From Cubamyces lactineus (taxonomy: Eukaryota > Basidiomycota > Agaricomycetes > Polyporales > Polyporaceae): DNA of 64,000 nucleotides. A program made the position numbers and the translations under genes. Below, piece after piece: positions 35,685 through 47,514 of this stretch. The DNA lies in assembly GCA_022376465.1 (NCBI GenBank), contig JACDTU010000031.1:124001-188000 (forward strand), given 5' to 3'. Numbering within the stretch: the stretch's first letter is position 1; every line of letters starts with the position of its first letter. Under the pieces are notes generated by a model, which worked only from the letters and a program-made list of their open reading frames with translations, was not told the origin of the DNA and made no database searches.

Positions 35685-36656
35685 GCTTTTAGGTGGATGT
35701 CTTGAGGACTTGAGGGCTGTTTGCGGTCGTCGATCACTTCGTCCTCGACGTCTTGCTCAAATTCTTGCGCGGTGGCTGCCGTGGGAATCTACTGTACAGC
35801 TGTGACATTCGTGACCAAAATTAGGCCCACTGGCTCGGTCCGAGGGGCCGAATGCTACACGGGCGTCTGTTTGCTCGACTTGGCTTCCTCTGCTGCCTCG
35901 CGGAGGACTCACGTCTCTGGCTGGCTGGCTGGCTGCGAAAGACGTCGCCTCTCTGCTCTCTGTTCTCCCTGTTGACTGTCAACGACTGGCTCCATGGGAC
36001 TGCGGATGTTAAACTACTGCTCGACCCGCGCTATGTTCTTTCTGTTACAACTCTGGTACTCATGTTCGCCTAGCTGCTCCCGGTATCTGCTACAACTACC
36101 TCGTCCTATTCAAAAAAAGCAGCTCTTACCCCAGTATTGTGCATGTGTTCAAACTTGGTCGACGCTGTCCATCTTTAGTCCATTCTATGAGTGGCCGCAA
36201 CGAACAGTGTTGGCACAATGTACACGGTACGTGCGTCAACCTCGCGCGATTTTCATGCGAGACATTGCCGGGGTCACGGTTTACATGTTCCACTTAAGCC
36301 GGGTGACTTCATATGTCATTCCATCATCGAGGTTAGACGATCACGAGGTATGGCACTTGCGCTGTACTTATAAAGTCAAGTACTCCATGATCGATTATAT
36401 GCCCTTGTCTCGCTTCCGCACTTTCTCACGGCTGCCAAGTGTCTTCCACCACAACCTCAACCATCGCATACCAGCAATCCTAGTCGCAACAAGGCCTTAC
36501 TTCACGCTTTGCTTCATAATATCAAACCGCAGCGTTCATCTGGCTACGGTTCCTTCAAAGGGAATCAGTAGGCGCAGTGCGCATCGCCAGTCTAAGTTCT
36601 AAGCTTCTTAACTTCAAGAATCACTCTGCCGGTCTTATCACTAGCCACTGGCGTGC
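35685..36656. other. Divergent intergenic region
   Basis: About 970 bases between the ribosomal protein gene and Arr1, which face away from each other. The first part is pyrimidine-rich on the minus strand, as is usual for ribosomal protein promoters. No gene is recognised. Confidence 0.45.
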
Positions 36657-38170
36657 ATGAACACAACAAACTTGTCTCCCTTAGTACCGACGGTGGCAGC
36701 GACAGCTGGCTCCTCGAGCTCGCCCATATCTATTCACCTCACTCGTACACTGTTCGTCTCCGGCTGCGCCGTGGAAGGCGAGGTCGAGCTGAACTTCCGA
36801 CGTATCCATGAAGACAACGTACAGAGCGTCCATGTCAAACTCCGGGGCTCTGCATACACGTATGTACCTCCATGTCTGCCAAGCACGACATGCAGCACAT
36901 AATATTCGGACGCTGAACCATTCCGTTGATATCATAGATCCATAACACGCGACAGGATAACTCATATGGAGGTCTCCTCGCTTGTGCGCTCCAGCCAGAC
37001 AATATGGAGTCGTGGCAGTGGCGTATACGCCCCGCCTGGGTCGGACATCCTCCGCATCCCGTTTCGGCTGCAACTACCACCTAATCTGCCCCCTAGCTTT
37101 CACTACAACATATACCCTGTGGAGGCTTCGATCAAGTACTCGCTCACTGCAGTAGGCGTCCGCCAAGGCTTCTTTCACCTCAATCGCAACGTCCGTATGC
37201 CTCTCGCGGTCGTCCCGAAGGATTCTGTGGGCATCCGGGAGCTCGAAAAGCTGCCCACCTCCACATCTGGGCATGCGTACGAGTACGTCCCTATGAGGAC
37301 GCTGTGGAAGGAAGACAAGATCAGACGCGGTCTCTGGGGCGATTACGCCACTGTACGAGTAGAGGTACGTCATTGCGCGGTGATCATGGAGTCCGCGGGT
37401 AGCTGAACAACATTCTACCAGTTGTCGATCGCAGATCTAGCTGTATATCCCCTCTTTGTACCAATACCATTTGAGATCAGGGTCAAGACGGTAACGCCAC
37501 CTATCTCTCGAGCCAAAGCCGATGCCTATCCACCCGACAAGGCTGTCTTCCCGCCAGTACCCACCTCCTTCAGTATGGTCCAGCTCAAGCTCAAGCGGAA
37601 GCTGCATGTGCGAGCGCAAATCTACAGGGACGAGTCAACGTGCGATGTCTCAATACGCACGACGGATCAGCCTATCCGTGTGGAGCTTCCCGAGAAGGAA
37701 TGGGTTGTTGGAGAGGGCGCAGGACAGTCCGAGAAAGCGAAGACCTCCGCTGCGAAGGGAACGTGGGTGCAACGCGCAACCTTTGCAGCGACATTCCGCC
37801 TGGATTGCCCCCCAAGCTTCCAACTCGATACTATCAAGTGCGAGGTTAGTCGCTTTCTTCCGTGATAAAAGACGCTCATCAACATCGGTCGGGATAGTAT
37901 ACGTTAGAGCTCAAGATTCCCTTCCCTGGAATCGGGAACGGCGTTCGCATACGTATGCCGATCATTGTAACCTCAGGAATCAATGAACCCATACATCGAG
38001 ATGGGACAAATGTCCCGAGGCCTATGTCATCTCGTGATCACATGCAACTCGACTTACCTCCGTACGTTTTCCCATACACCTCATCGACAGTAAGACTTAT
38101 TGATGTTATGGTGATGAACAGCGCATACTGGGATGTCAACAGTGGGCGATGGGGTGACGAGAAGGAATAA
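36657..38170 (+). CDS. Arrestin-like protein Arr1 with C-terminal PPAY
   Basis: First of six paralogues. Exon 1 (from 36657) opens PISIHLTRTLFVSGCAVEG, EVELNFRRIHEDNVQSVHVK, the first strands of an arrestin N-domain. After an intron beginning GTATGTACC come SITRDRITHMEVSS, then SDILRIPFRLQLPPNLPPSF, IKYSLTAVGVRQGFFHLNRN and EDKIRRGLWGDYATVRVE. The C-domain follows with YPLFVPIPFEIRVKT, KAVFPPVPTSFSMVQLKLKR, GTWVQRATFAATFRLDCPPS and YTLELKIPFPGIGNG. The last intron splits LDLPP|AYWDVNSGRWGDEKE, stop at 38168-38170. Fungal arrestins link membrane proteins to Rsp5-type ubiquitin ligases through PPxY motifs; that role is inferred from family knowledge. It has no signal peptide or membrane segment, so it is cytosolic. 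Confidence 0.85.
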
Positions 38171-38673
38171 CAGCATCTTGGATATCACCAAGGCCATTGT
38201 TTCTGTAGGACAATAATTACGCCGCTGAATAGGGGAGGGAGGATGGGTACTTGTCACCTTGTGATACCCCAGTCGTCCGAGCGCTCAGCGTCGTGAGGTG
38301 AGCGGTGTGGGACAGCGCCTCAAGGTGTGCCATGGCCATATTGATAACTATATCGCTTGTTTGGGGAGACCCAGAATACAGGGCTCTGTAACGATCGGAG
38401 CCTCTGGGAAGCCATACCACTCCTCGTGGAGCCCGCGGCGGCATTCTGGTATGGAGATGTCGAATGCCAGTGAGCGGTGAAAACTGATCACGATCTGATA
38501 TAAACCGTCCTTCTACGGTCGCTGATTATGATGGCGCAGTGTGTTCTGTGTCTTGGGCGGTCCGGCGTTTGAACTCATCTCAGACATACATAAATACGTT
38601 GTGCCGTCTCTGCGGAGAGAATCGTCTCCCGCGTGTGTCCCTGCAGGCCGACTCCGCTAAGCGCCGTATTGCG
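38171..38673. other. Spacer between Arr1 and Arr2
   Basis: About 500 bases holding the Arr1 3' region and the Arr2 promoter. No gene is seen. The frame of Arr2 is open upstream to 38539 with other ATGs, but that extension is not conserved in the paralogues. Confidence 0.45.
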
Positions 38674-40138
38674 ATGCTGCCCTCTTCCGCAAAGCCCGCT
38701 GTTCGTATACACCTCCCTGGGAACATATTTGTTGCTGGATGTGCCATAGAAGGTGAAGCCGAGCTCAATGTCCGGCAGCTCCAGGAAGAGAACATCCAAG
38801 AGGTCCGCATTGACCTGAAGGGCGTCGCGAAAATGTATGTCCTGCCGGCTATTTTTGTCTCTGCGACTCGAACGCGCTCATAGACCGGTTCAGAGCCATA
38901 AGCCACGAGAGCAAGGTCTCCACGGAAAGCATCCAATTGGCTAACAGCACCGTAACAGTCTGGACACGCGGTACGGCATACCCCCCTCCGGGGGAGGACA
39001 CACTCCGTGTGCCATTCCAGATGCGGCTTCCTAACAACACTCCTCCGCCCTTCGAGTATAATGGATGGGCGAAGAACGGGGCCATCAGATACACGCTTAT
39101 TGCCGTCTGCGTCAGGCCCGGGGCGCTGCAACGTCATCATCGCGTCTATGTGCCACTAGCAGTTGCTGGAAGGGATTCGATGGGCATAGCCGCTAGAGAG
39201 AAGCTCGCTGCGATCGCTGCAGGCGCACAAGACCTCTGGCGAGTGTATCACGCTGAAGAGAAGATCCGGAAAGGGCTTTGGGGCGACTACGCTACCGTGC
39301 AAGTTGATGTACGTGGCCCGCAGCATTCGAACTCGTATTTGACGAAGTTAACCATGCCGCTGCTTATAGTTAAGGTTGCCAGACGTCAGCGTATTCCCTC
39401 TATACGTGCCTATACCGTTCGTGATCGACATCACGACAAAAAGTACACCTCTTACTCGCTCGAGGGCGGACGCGTATCCAAAGGATAAGCCCGTCTTCCC
39501 TCCAGTGCCGACTGCGTATCACCTCCTCGAATTCAAACTACGGCGTCACGTTCACATCAGTATGCGAAACAATTTCCAGGGGCAAGACGGAACGGACACG
39601 GTCGCGGACTTCTGTAGCGCCGCGTCCGCCGCTGAACAGGAGATTCCGGACAGGGAATGGGTCCCACTCGAGTGCATAGGGGACAAGAAGGTAGAGATAG
39701 GGCCTAGCACGAAGGGGACGTGGGTACAGCGCGCGACATTCCGGTCGACGTTCCGCCTGGATTGCTCACATTCGTTCAGCATGAAGACAATATCGTGCAC
39801 GGTGTGACTGTTCTGTGACTTGATCCCTGTATGCGGCTTGGATCTAATACGCGGTTGTGTAGTATGCGCTGGAGCTCAAAGTACCATTCCCCGGCATTGG
39901 GAACGACGTACACATCCGTGTGCCCGTCACGATCACCTCTGGTGTCGATAAGCCCACCTTACGGAGCCAGCTATTGGGGGGCTCGCAGGCTGACCAAGAG
40001 GCTTTCGATGTTCCACCGTACGTAACGAATGCTCCTTGCATACCCCTCTGTGAAATCAGCTCACAGTGACACGATCTACATCACAGGGCGTATGAACCAG
40101 GAGACAACGAGGAGTACTGGGAAGTCCAGGAAAAATGA
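38674..40138 (+). CDS. Arrestin-like protein Arr2 with C-terminal PPAY
   Basis: The start at 38674 (MLPSSAKPAVRIHLPGNIFV) is chosen by alignment with the paralogues. Exon 1 ends DLKGVAK and an intron (acceptor TTCAG at about 38890) leads to IAISHESKVSTESIQLANST. The N-domain continues with YPPPGEDTLRVPFQMRLPNN, AIRYTLIAVCVRPGALQRHH and EEKIRKGLWGDYATVQVDV. The C-domain has FPLYVPIPFVIDITTKST, KPVFPPVPTAYHLLEFKL, EIPDREWVPLE and GTWVQRATFRSTFRLDCSHS, then YALELKVPFPGIGNDVHIRV. The last intron splits FDVPP|AYEPGDNEEYWEVQEK, stop at 40136-40138. The tail after PPAY lacks the WD seen in four of the paralogues. The gene looks intact. Confidence 0.83.
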
Positions 40139-40553
40139 TACGCGTTCTCGAGACATTGGGATGATATTTATAGGGCCCTCGCGTGTCATGATTCGTTCGG
40201 AGAAGCTTCAGAGACCATAATAGACAGCCTATTCCGTATAACTTGAATTGCTAGCCTCTGCCGCGTTTCGCGAGGCGATGCGCGTCGCGAGGTTTCCTAC
40301 TAAGTCATGTGATCGTGTATCCCCTAAACCGCAGCCTCGCGCCTCTGCGTCTCGTATGATCGACCGCGATCACGGACTCGGAGTGACTGCGGATGGAGCA
40401 ATCCCTAAAGCACGTCCATATAGTCAGTCCTCCAACATAGGTTACACAAGTCGCAGCAAGACTAACAACTTGGAGTGCAGTACTTCTTCCGGCTCGTCGA
40501 GGTAGCTGTCCTCTGTAGACCGTACGAGACAAGCTCCGTCAAGTTAATGAAAC
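40139..40553. other. Spacer between Arr2 and Arr3
   Basis: About 400 bases of intergenic sequence with no recognisable gene. Confidence 0.45.
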
Positions 40554-42024
40554 ATGGGACTCCTGACAAACTCGACGTCAACGCCCGGTAATCCCGCCAT
40601 ATCAATTCGTCCTATCGGACATCTCTTTGTATCCGGATGCACCGTCGAGGGCGAAGTCGAGCTCGACTTTCGTCAGCTCCGGCAAGACAACATCCAGGAG
40701 GTGCACGTCAAGCTTAGGGGATCGGCAAAGACGTAAGCCTCGCCTGATTCTCCATAGGCCAACGCTCACACATCGTGTTCGCATACAGCGCGATCAGCCG
40801 CAACGAGACCACAAGGAGGGAGGACATACCTTTGGTCCGCGAGAATGCGTCGCTCTGGACGCAGGGAACCGTGTACCCTCCTCCTGGACGAGATACCCTA
40901 CAGATCCCTTTCCGTCTCCAACTTCCGCCAGATTTGCCGCCGTCGTTCCACTACCGCGACCTGGGAAAGCGGGCCTCGGTCCAGTACTCCCTTACGGCTG
41001 TTGGCGTGAGACCTGGCACGTTTCAGTTCAATCGTCGACTTCGTCTCCCGCTCGCGATCGTCCAGAAGGATACTGTCGGAGTATCGGCTAGAGATTCAAT
41101 GCTGGCAATGGCTGCTGGCGGCGCCCAGTGTCCATGGAAAGTGTTTCGAGGGGAAGAGAAGATCCGAAGAGGCTTGTGGGGCAACTACGCGACCGTGCAA
41201 GTCGAGGTATGTTTCTCTCAGATTTTCATGTGGAGCCAATCACCTAGTTAAACTACTGAACATGTGTTCAGATAATGATTCCAGACATCCCCGTGCTCCC
41301 TCTGTTTGTGCCGATCCCCTTTGTTATTAACATCAAGTCAACCACCCCTCCTCTTACTCGTGCAGCCGCCGAGACGCATCCACCGGACAAACCCATCTTC
41401 CCTCCCGTTCCAACTGCGTATCACCTGCTTGATTTCACACTTCAGCGAACGCTTCGCATCCGAGCACGGACCTTCAAAGCGGCCTCTACTTCTGATGTCA
41501 TTGTGTTCCGGAGCGCGACAATGGCCGTCGAAGAGGACATTCCTGAGAGAGAATGGGTCCCGCTGGACGGTAGGGAGAAGGAGAAGAGCCCTGACACGAA
41601 GGGCACTTGGGTGCAACGGGCGTCGTTCCGATCGACCTTCCGCCTTGATTGCCCGCATACGTTTGCGACGGATAACATTATATGTGGGGTATGGTCATCC
41701 ACATTCATACTCGCATCCCACGATTGCACAACTGAAACGGACGATTTGTAGTATTCATTGGAGCTGAAGGTGCCGTTCCCGGGCATCGGAAACGACGTGC
41801 GGATCAGCATGCCTGTCAGAGTCACGTCAGGTCTCGATGCACCTATCCTCCGGGATGGACCAGATGATCCAAGGAACCCTCCAAGACCGAGGGAGGGGAT
41901 GCTTGACTTACCGCCGTGCGTATCATAATCGCATGATGCACGAAATCTGAACGCTGACTGAGTCATATACAGTGCATACTGGGACGCCAACGATCGCGAT
42001 TGGGACGATGGAGAGAAGGATTAG
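40554..42024 (+). CDS. Arrestin-like protein Arr3 with C-terminal PPAY
   Basis: Exon 1 (40554-40732) encodes MGLLTNSTSTPGNPAISIRP, HLFVSGCTVEGEVELDFRQL and QEVHVKLRGSAKT. After the intron come AISRNETTRREDIPLVRENA, GRDTLQIPFRLQLPPDLPPS, VQYSLTAVGVRPGTFQFNRR and EEKIRRGLWGNYATVQVE. A further exon from about 41272 gives IMIPDIPVLPLFVPIPFVIN, KPIFPPVPTAYHLLDFTLQR, DIPEREWVPLDG and GTWVQRASFRSTFRLDCPHT. Then YSLELKVPFPGIGNDVRISM follows, and the last intron splits LDLPP|AYWDANDRDWDDGEKD with the stop at 42022-42024. About 410 residues. It is convergent with SDR1, which ends 195 bases downstream; Arr4/SDR2 has the same arrangement. Confidence 0.86.
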
Positions 42025-42218
42025 TTAGGCACAATTGTAATGGAAGGGAGGGGTAGCTGTCCGGCCCGTGTGCACGTTCATTACGACAGTATCGATTCTT
42101 TTCCCATATGTACACTGGTATCAACTTACTGGATGATATTGGTAGCACCGGAACCAAGGCTTACACACTGCACACCGATCATGGCCGCAAAATAGCAAAC
42201 CACCTAACCACGAGCCGA

Positions 42219-43333
42219 CTAGTCTCTCACCGCGGTACCCTTGAGCTTCTCGACGAACGCAGGGTCCGCGTCATCTGCAATCGTCGACAATTCGAGCTCC
42301 TCCCACTCATCGAACTCGCGCTTGATCTGGTCGAGCTTGCTCTGAATGACGAACCGCGCGTCTGCCCCGAGCGGGAGGCGCATCGGCGGGTTCTCAGCTT
42401 TGGAAATCGTGATCAACGCGCGACCCACTGCAAAATATCAGTATTCTGTGACGAAGACGACAGCAGAGACGAACCTTTGTTCGGGTCGCCAATGGCGCGT
42501 GACCCACGGGGGATCTCGCGGAACTTGGTCGGAATGCCCTCCGGATCGGCATAGGCAGGCGGGAAGGGGAGGGTCACCATGTTGCTCCCCGACCATAGCG
42601 TGCGGACTCCGCCGGGCTGGATGACGATGACCTTGATGTTCCACTTGGGGTCGAGCTCTTTGTGCAGGCCCTCCGAGAATCCTTCCAACGCTGTTGAGAG
42701 TCAGCATCGAGTGAGTGCTCCACGTTGGCAGTCGACCTGGAAGATGGCAACGTACCGAACTTGCTCGCGGCGTAGAATGCGAGGGTGGGGTTTGACATGA
42801 ACCCTCCGCAAGACGAGATGTTGAGGATGCGACCGCCTTGCGTAGGCGGGTTGTTCTCCCGGAAATACTTGACCGCTGCGCGAGAAATCCGGACGGGAGC
42901 CCAGAAGTTGACTTCGAACTGCGCACGAGCGTCCTCGTCGGGCGTGCCCTCGACAACTCCGCTCAAGCCATACCCAGCGTTGTTCACGACGACATCGAGC
43001 CTGCCGAAGTGGTTGACGACGCGGGCGATGAGATCGTCAGCAGACTTGGTGGTGTCGGCGACGTCGTGCTCGACGACGAGAAGGTTTGAGGGGCCATGGA
43101 GAGCGGTGAGGGAGGCAAGAGAGGAGGCAGATCTGGTGACAGCAGCGACGCGCTCGCCGATTGCGAGGACTTCGTTTATAGTCGCGTAGCCGATGCCAGC
43201 AGATGTTCCGGTGACTGTGAGGGAGCAGTCGTAGTGAGCTGAATATATGAAGGATTAAAGCAAGATGCGGGCAATGCGTACTAAGCCAGACGCGGGATCC
43301 TGCAGTGGTGTTTGCGTTAGACATTTCAGACAA
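42219..43333 (-). CDS. Short-chain dehydrogenase/reductase SDR1
   Basis: NAD(P)-dependent oxidoreductase of the classical SDR type; substrate unknown. It starts at 43333 or 43324 (MSNANTTAGSRVWL); after an intron the cofactor motif TGTSAGIG follows. Then VNNAGYGLSGVVEGT, NISSCGGFMSNP with the catalytic Ser region, and YAASKF with the catalytic Tyr-Lys. A second intron at SKF leads to ALEGFSEGLHKELDPKWNIK, VIQPGGVRTLWSGSN and PPAYADPEGIPTKF, and a third to VGRALITISKAENPPMRLPL, ending LKGTAVRD. About 285 residues, normal for the family. The central exon is almost identical to that of SDR2 while the last exons differ much more (see findings). It is convergent with Arr3. Confidence 0.88.
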
Positions 43334-44019
43334 TGATTGGGGAACTGCTCTGCATTCAGGGCCATTGTGGAGATGTTTTTATACCCATCCCTGTATAGCT
43401 CTTCATATCCGGCAACTGACGAACGGTGAATTCTCTCTTGGCCTGGTATCGATGCCGTGTAGCCACGCACGCTCTCGGGAAGGGCGAGTTATGGCGTGCA
43501 GTTCATAGCAATTGCCGATCGGAGACTTGTGGCTCGTTCGTTTCGCCGTCGGGAAACGTTGCACAGGAATCGAAGGCGTCACTGGGGATCGCTCCCATGG
43601 TTCATCGCTCATAGCTGATAGCGGAGGCTAAGCGTGAAGTGTTTGTTCTCAATGAATTCAACAGGTCAGTAAGATTTATGGAAAGACGGCAATGCGTGTC
43701 CTCGTCGTACCTATGACAAGCGATCCAGCGTATTTGAACTTGAACTCAACGACAACTAATAAGTGAGGATAATCATACGGATATGCTATCGTAGACATGG
43801 TTACTTGGAATTTGTAGGCCGAAGGCTTCATGAGGCCTGGGAGTGACGGCGTCTTCAAGGAACTTCAAGGTATGCGCCGGCCCAGTTCTCCTGCTAGGAA
43901 TCGGACCGACTCAGGATGCGATTGACGTTCGAGGACTGCAAAAGATATATGACATCGGCACGATAGGCTCCTAGGGAAGGCGGAGGGTGTAAGATTATGT
44001 ACTTGCTGGACGATGGATA
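43334..44019. other. Intergenic region left of the transposable element
   Basis: About 690 bases from the SDR1 start to the target-site duplication. No gene is recognised. The promoter of SDR1 lies at the left end. Confidence 0.45.
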
Positions 44020-44028
44020 CTTCAAGTT

Positions 44029-44382
44029 CAGGCTCCTACCCACCACCCTTTCGAGTTGAGGAGGGGCGATATATGTACAGCGGGGTTGAGACTAAATTCC
44101 AGTAGTAGGTGAAAAGCGGGATCCAGAATAAACGCGGGATTAGGCGCCATACGAGAATCAGGTCACATGCTACATACTAACAGAGGACGACCCCCACCTC
44201 AACTCTCAAGAGCGGCTGGCAACAAACAAACGTAAATACACGGAGCCCGGCCAAAAGACGCCCAAAATCCTCCCCATTTGGAAGGAGGCCTTGCGGGCGC
44301 TTGGTGGCATTTTTCAGAATAATCCGCATGCGAAGTCGCACTGCGTGCAGACATCTCGACGCGCGCGAGCAGCCACCGTCCT
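44029..44382 (+). repeat. Left terminal inverted repeat
   Basis: This arm is the reverse complement of 45150-45501 with only a few differences that I could find by eye, for example CAGTAGTAGG here against CCTCCTACTG on the other arm. It starts CAGGCTCC directly after the target-site copy at 44020-44028. Confidence 0.88.
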
Positions 44383-45149
44383 GCGCTTGAGCGTCACCTA
44401 TCTGAAACAGGTATAATCACATGTTAAATAGGCCTACTATGAGTAGGACAATTGCACCTGCGTCGGCCTGCCTCGCGCACCAGAAGGCGACAGGTGAATG
44501 CACGGAGGTTTTACACTCGGCACCGTGAGGCTTGGATCTTGAAGACTCCAGGGTCGTGGGGGCTCGTGATTCAAGTCCAATACACATCCAAGCAGTAGCA
44601 GTATTGCCTTCGCTCGTGCGCGCGAGGTTACAACTGTTCCAATCGTGAGCCAGAAGTTACCAATCCAGGCGCGCACGCTTCCGAGACGCAGAGTTCAATC
44701 TTTGCCATCATACAGAAACCATTCGGAGCCACCGTGTTAACAACGAAAAAGTGCACAACCGTGGCATGTTCACGTTCTATTTAGCTATCATGCACAGTGC
44801 ATCGAGACAGTGCATTGAGCGTACTAACGCTTCCTAGTCATACTCATCCATCCTGTCCGCGGGCAGACATCCATCATGGCCCCGCGCGGATGACTGCGTG
44901 GGCTCACCGGTCAGTATAGGTTCTTGCGAAGACATTTGGCTGTTCGCGAATCGACTGGCAGACCATCCGAAGTGTGCGCGGGGCTCCACCGCACTGCCCT
45001 AGTACTTGTATCAGATATTCTTATCGATATTGGACCGCGCGATCGCTGAACCATAATTTCGAGAATTCATGCTGTGTTTCCACACAGAGCGCAGGGATGA
45101 GTTCATTGTGCAAGCCAGGATATGAGCCCGATTCATACTGGGACGGTTG

Positions 45150-45501
45150 AGGACGGTGGCTGCTCGCGCGCGTCGAGATGTCTGCACGCAGTGCGACTTC
45201 GCATGCGGATTATTCTGAAAAATGCCACCAAGCGCCCGCAAGGCCTCCTTCCAAATGGGGAGGATTTTGGGCGTCTTTTGGCCGGGCTCCGTGTATTTAC
45301 GTTTGTTTGTTGCCAGCCGCTCTTGAGTTGAGGTGGGGGTCGTCCTCTGTTAGTATGTAGCATGTGACCTGATTCTCGTATGGCGCCTAATCCCGCGTTT
45401 ATTCTGGATCCCGCTTTTCACCTCCTACTGGAATTTAGTCTCAACCCCGCTGTACATATATCGCCCCTCCTCAACTCGAAAGGGTGGTGGGTAGGAGCCT
45501 G
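45150..45501 (-). repeat. Right terminal inverted repeat
   Basis: This arm is the inverted copy of the left arm. It ends GGTGGGTAGGAGCCTG, immediately followed by the second copy of CTTCAAGTT at 45502-45510. The arms could form a long hairpin in single-stranded DNA or RNA. Confidence 0.88.
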
Positions 45502-45510
45502 CTTCAAGTT

Positions 45511-46021
45511 GCTAGACAGAAAGTATGGACTTCAGTCGAAGCGCTTTGTCATCCTGCATTTTCCCACGGGCTCTACTGACCACTGATGCCAACAATGACA
45601 TACAACTTCAAGTAGCCTGCGGCTCTCGCGACACGACTACATACAGCTTGCGATGCGAACAAATCGACCCAGAGACTTTCGGTGAGATCCGCACTGCGGC
45701 CATGGCTTCAGTGTGGGTATGTCCAGACTTGAATTTGATCAATAGTTACTAGTGGCGTTGACGAGGTAAGTGCTCTGCTTGTGGGAAGTCGAGCGAATGT
45801 CTCGGCTGGACGTGCCATGATAGAGATGACAGCGCAGCAGGGCAGCGCAGTTGGATGCCACATGCAACTTGCAACTGGGCAATGCAAACACGCTCGAATT
45901 CGTTCTCACCACAAGGCCCGCATTACATCATACGTTGAACAGTCCGCAGTCGAGTATATAGATCTTTTCCTTGCACCCCTCCTCGCAACTTCATACCATC
46001 ATCCCCTCGCTCACTGTCTGA
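45511..46021. promoter_or_regulatory. Upstream region of Arr4 with TATA candidate
   Basis: About 500 bases without a recognisable gene. GTATATAGATC at about 45953 lies about 68 bases upstream of the Arr4 start and is followed by a pyrimidine-rich stretch, which is a plausible core promoter. The transposable element ends 520 bases before the start codon and could influence expression. Confidence 0.4.
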
Positions 46022-47514
46022 ATGAAGTTGACTTTGCGCAGCCCACTGGCCTCTGTCCAGAACTCGGCTGTCTCTATCCGTCTGCCGAAGAAAATCTATG
46101 TCTCCGGCAGCGTCATCGAAGCAGAGCTCGAGCTCAACTTCCGCCAGCTCCACGAGGAGAATATCCGGGAAGTTCGCGTCGAGCTCAGAGGTACCGCGAA
46201 AACGTGCGTCCCCCTGCCACCTGTCTCTCAACGTTTGGCGGTAATGACATCCATGAACAGGGTAATTGGCCATGATGACAACAGGCTCAGCGCAACCGTT
46301 CATCTAGTTCAGGACTCCATCACGCCATGGGTCCACAGCACCATGTATCCTCCGCCAGGTCAGGACGTCCTTTGCATACCGTTCCGCATTACCCTCCCTC
46401 CCAACCTTCCCCCGAACTTCGAGTATCACGATCTGGCGAAGGAGGCGTACGTGCGCTATACTCTCGTTGCTGTCTGCGTACGATCCCCTAGTGCAGGCGT
46501 GCTGCAACGCGATCGTCATATATACGTACCGCTCGCCGTCGCTCAAAGGAATGAAATGGGCATAACCATCAAAGAGAAACTAGCCGCGATCTCTGCACGT
46601 AGACTTGACGCTTGGCGGACACATCGCGTGGAAGAGAAGATCCGGAAAGGTTTTTGGGGAGACTATGCCACAGTGCGAGTCAATGTAGGTGGCGTAAATT
46701 GCTGCTCTACGTACCCCTTTCACACATCTCCTCTCGTTCTCAGCTGACTTTGCCAGATCTCAATGAATTCCCGTTGTTCGTACCAATTCCCTTTGTCATC
46801 TGCATCGAGACAACAAGTCCACCTCTGTCACGCTCGAAGGCCGGCGCGCATCCACGAGACAAGCCTGTATTTCCCCCAGTCCCGTCTTCCTATCGCCTCC
46901 TCGAGTTCACACTGAGGCGACACATACGCATCCGCTCACGCGGCGATTCTTGGCACGACGGCTCGGAAACCATCGCGTACATCGGTGCTGCTGCTCGCGG
47001 CGCCGTCAAGCAGTCAATCTCGGAAAGGGTGTGGATGCCTCTCGGACATGGCAGGGACGGCGCATCTGAGGACCCGTCCCCAGACCCGATGGGGACGTGG
47101 GTCCAGCGCGCGACGTTCTGGTCAACGTTCCGTCTAGACTGCTCGCATTCATTCAGTATACACAACATCACGTGCACGGTATGGTGCTCACCTTTCTTCG
47201 TCTGCTCGTGTCGCTACGATGCACTACTCATGCGCTGCCATATTAAAGCATTCGCTGGAGCTGAAGGTACCATTCCCGGGCATTGGGAATGCCGTACATG
47301 TCCACCTGCCTCTGACTATCACGTCGGGCCTGGATCAGCCCGCCTTGAAAGACCAATTGCGGCTTGGAGAAAACTTCCAGGATGCTACCAGCGACATTCC
47401 GCCGTGAGTCGCATAGCGAAAGTTTACGTCAGTTATGAGCCGCTGACACGCATTGCTATGGGCAGAGCGTACATCGCGCCAGGGAATGCCAGTACTTTCA
47501 ATAAGGCCAGTTAA
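46022..47514 (+). CDS. Arrestin-like protein Arr4 with C-terminal PPAY
   Basis: The start at 46022 gives MKLTLRSPLASVQNSAVSIR, KKIYVSGSVIEAELELNFRQ and IREVRVELRGTAKT. An intron (donor GTGCGTCCCC, acceptor CAACAG at about 46285) leads to LSATVHLVQDSIT. Then QDVLCIPFRITLPPNLPPNF, YVRYTLVAVCVRSPSAG and EEKIRKGFWGDYATVRVNV; after another intron FPLFVPIPFVICIETTSPPL, KPVFPPVPSSYRLLEFTLRR, GTWVQRATFWSTFRLDCSHS. The C-domain ends HSLELKVPFPGIGNAVHVHL and the last intron splits SDIPP|AYIAPGNASTFNKAS, stop at 47512-47514. The tail after PPAY lacks the WD and acidic end of four paralogues. It is convergent with SDR2 (558-bp gap). Confidence 0.83.

Larger units (their letters stand above)
44029..45501. 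mobile_element. Non-autonomous TIR element with 9-bp target-site duplication (Mutator-like candidate)
   Basis: A 1473-bp element whose two ends are inverted repeats of about 353 bp (44029-44382 and 45150-45501). The outer ends read CAGGCTCCTACCCACC and its reverse complement. It is flanked by a perfect 9-bp direct repeat, CTTCAAGTT, at 44020-44028 and 45502-45510. A 9-bp duplication with long terminal inverted repeats is typical of Mutator-like (MULE) elements. The 767-bp interior (44383-45149) holds only short frames, none like a transposase, so the element would need a transposase in trans. It lies between SDR1 and Arr4, that is between the two copies of the arrestin+dehydrogenase unit. Confidence 0.85.

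Noticed and set aside
44437..44676. 79-codon minus-strand frame inside the TIR element, considered as a transposase remnant
   Set aside because: It is short, has no DDE or zinc-finger pattern and no recognisable similarity to a transposase.
44383..45149. Possible tRNA or small RNA inside the element (TTCAA-like strings at 44570 and 44690)
   Set aside because: No cloverleaf pairing could be built around these strings.
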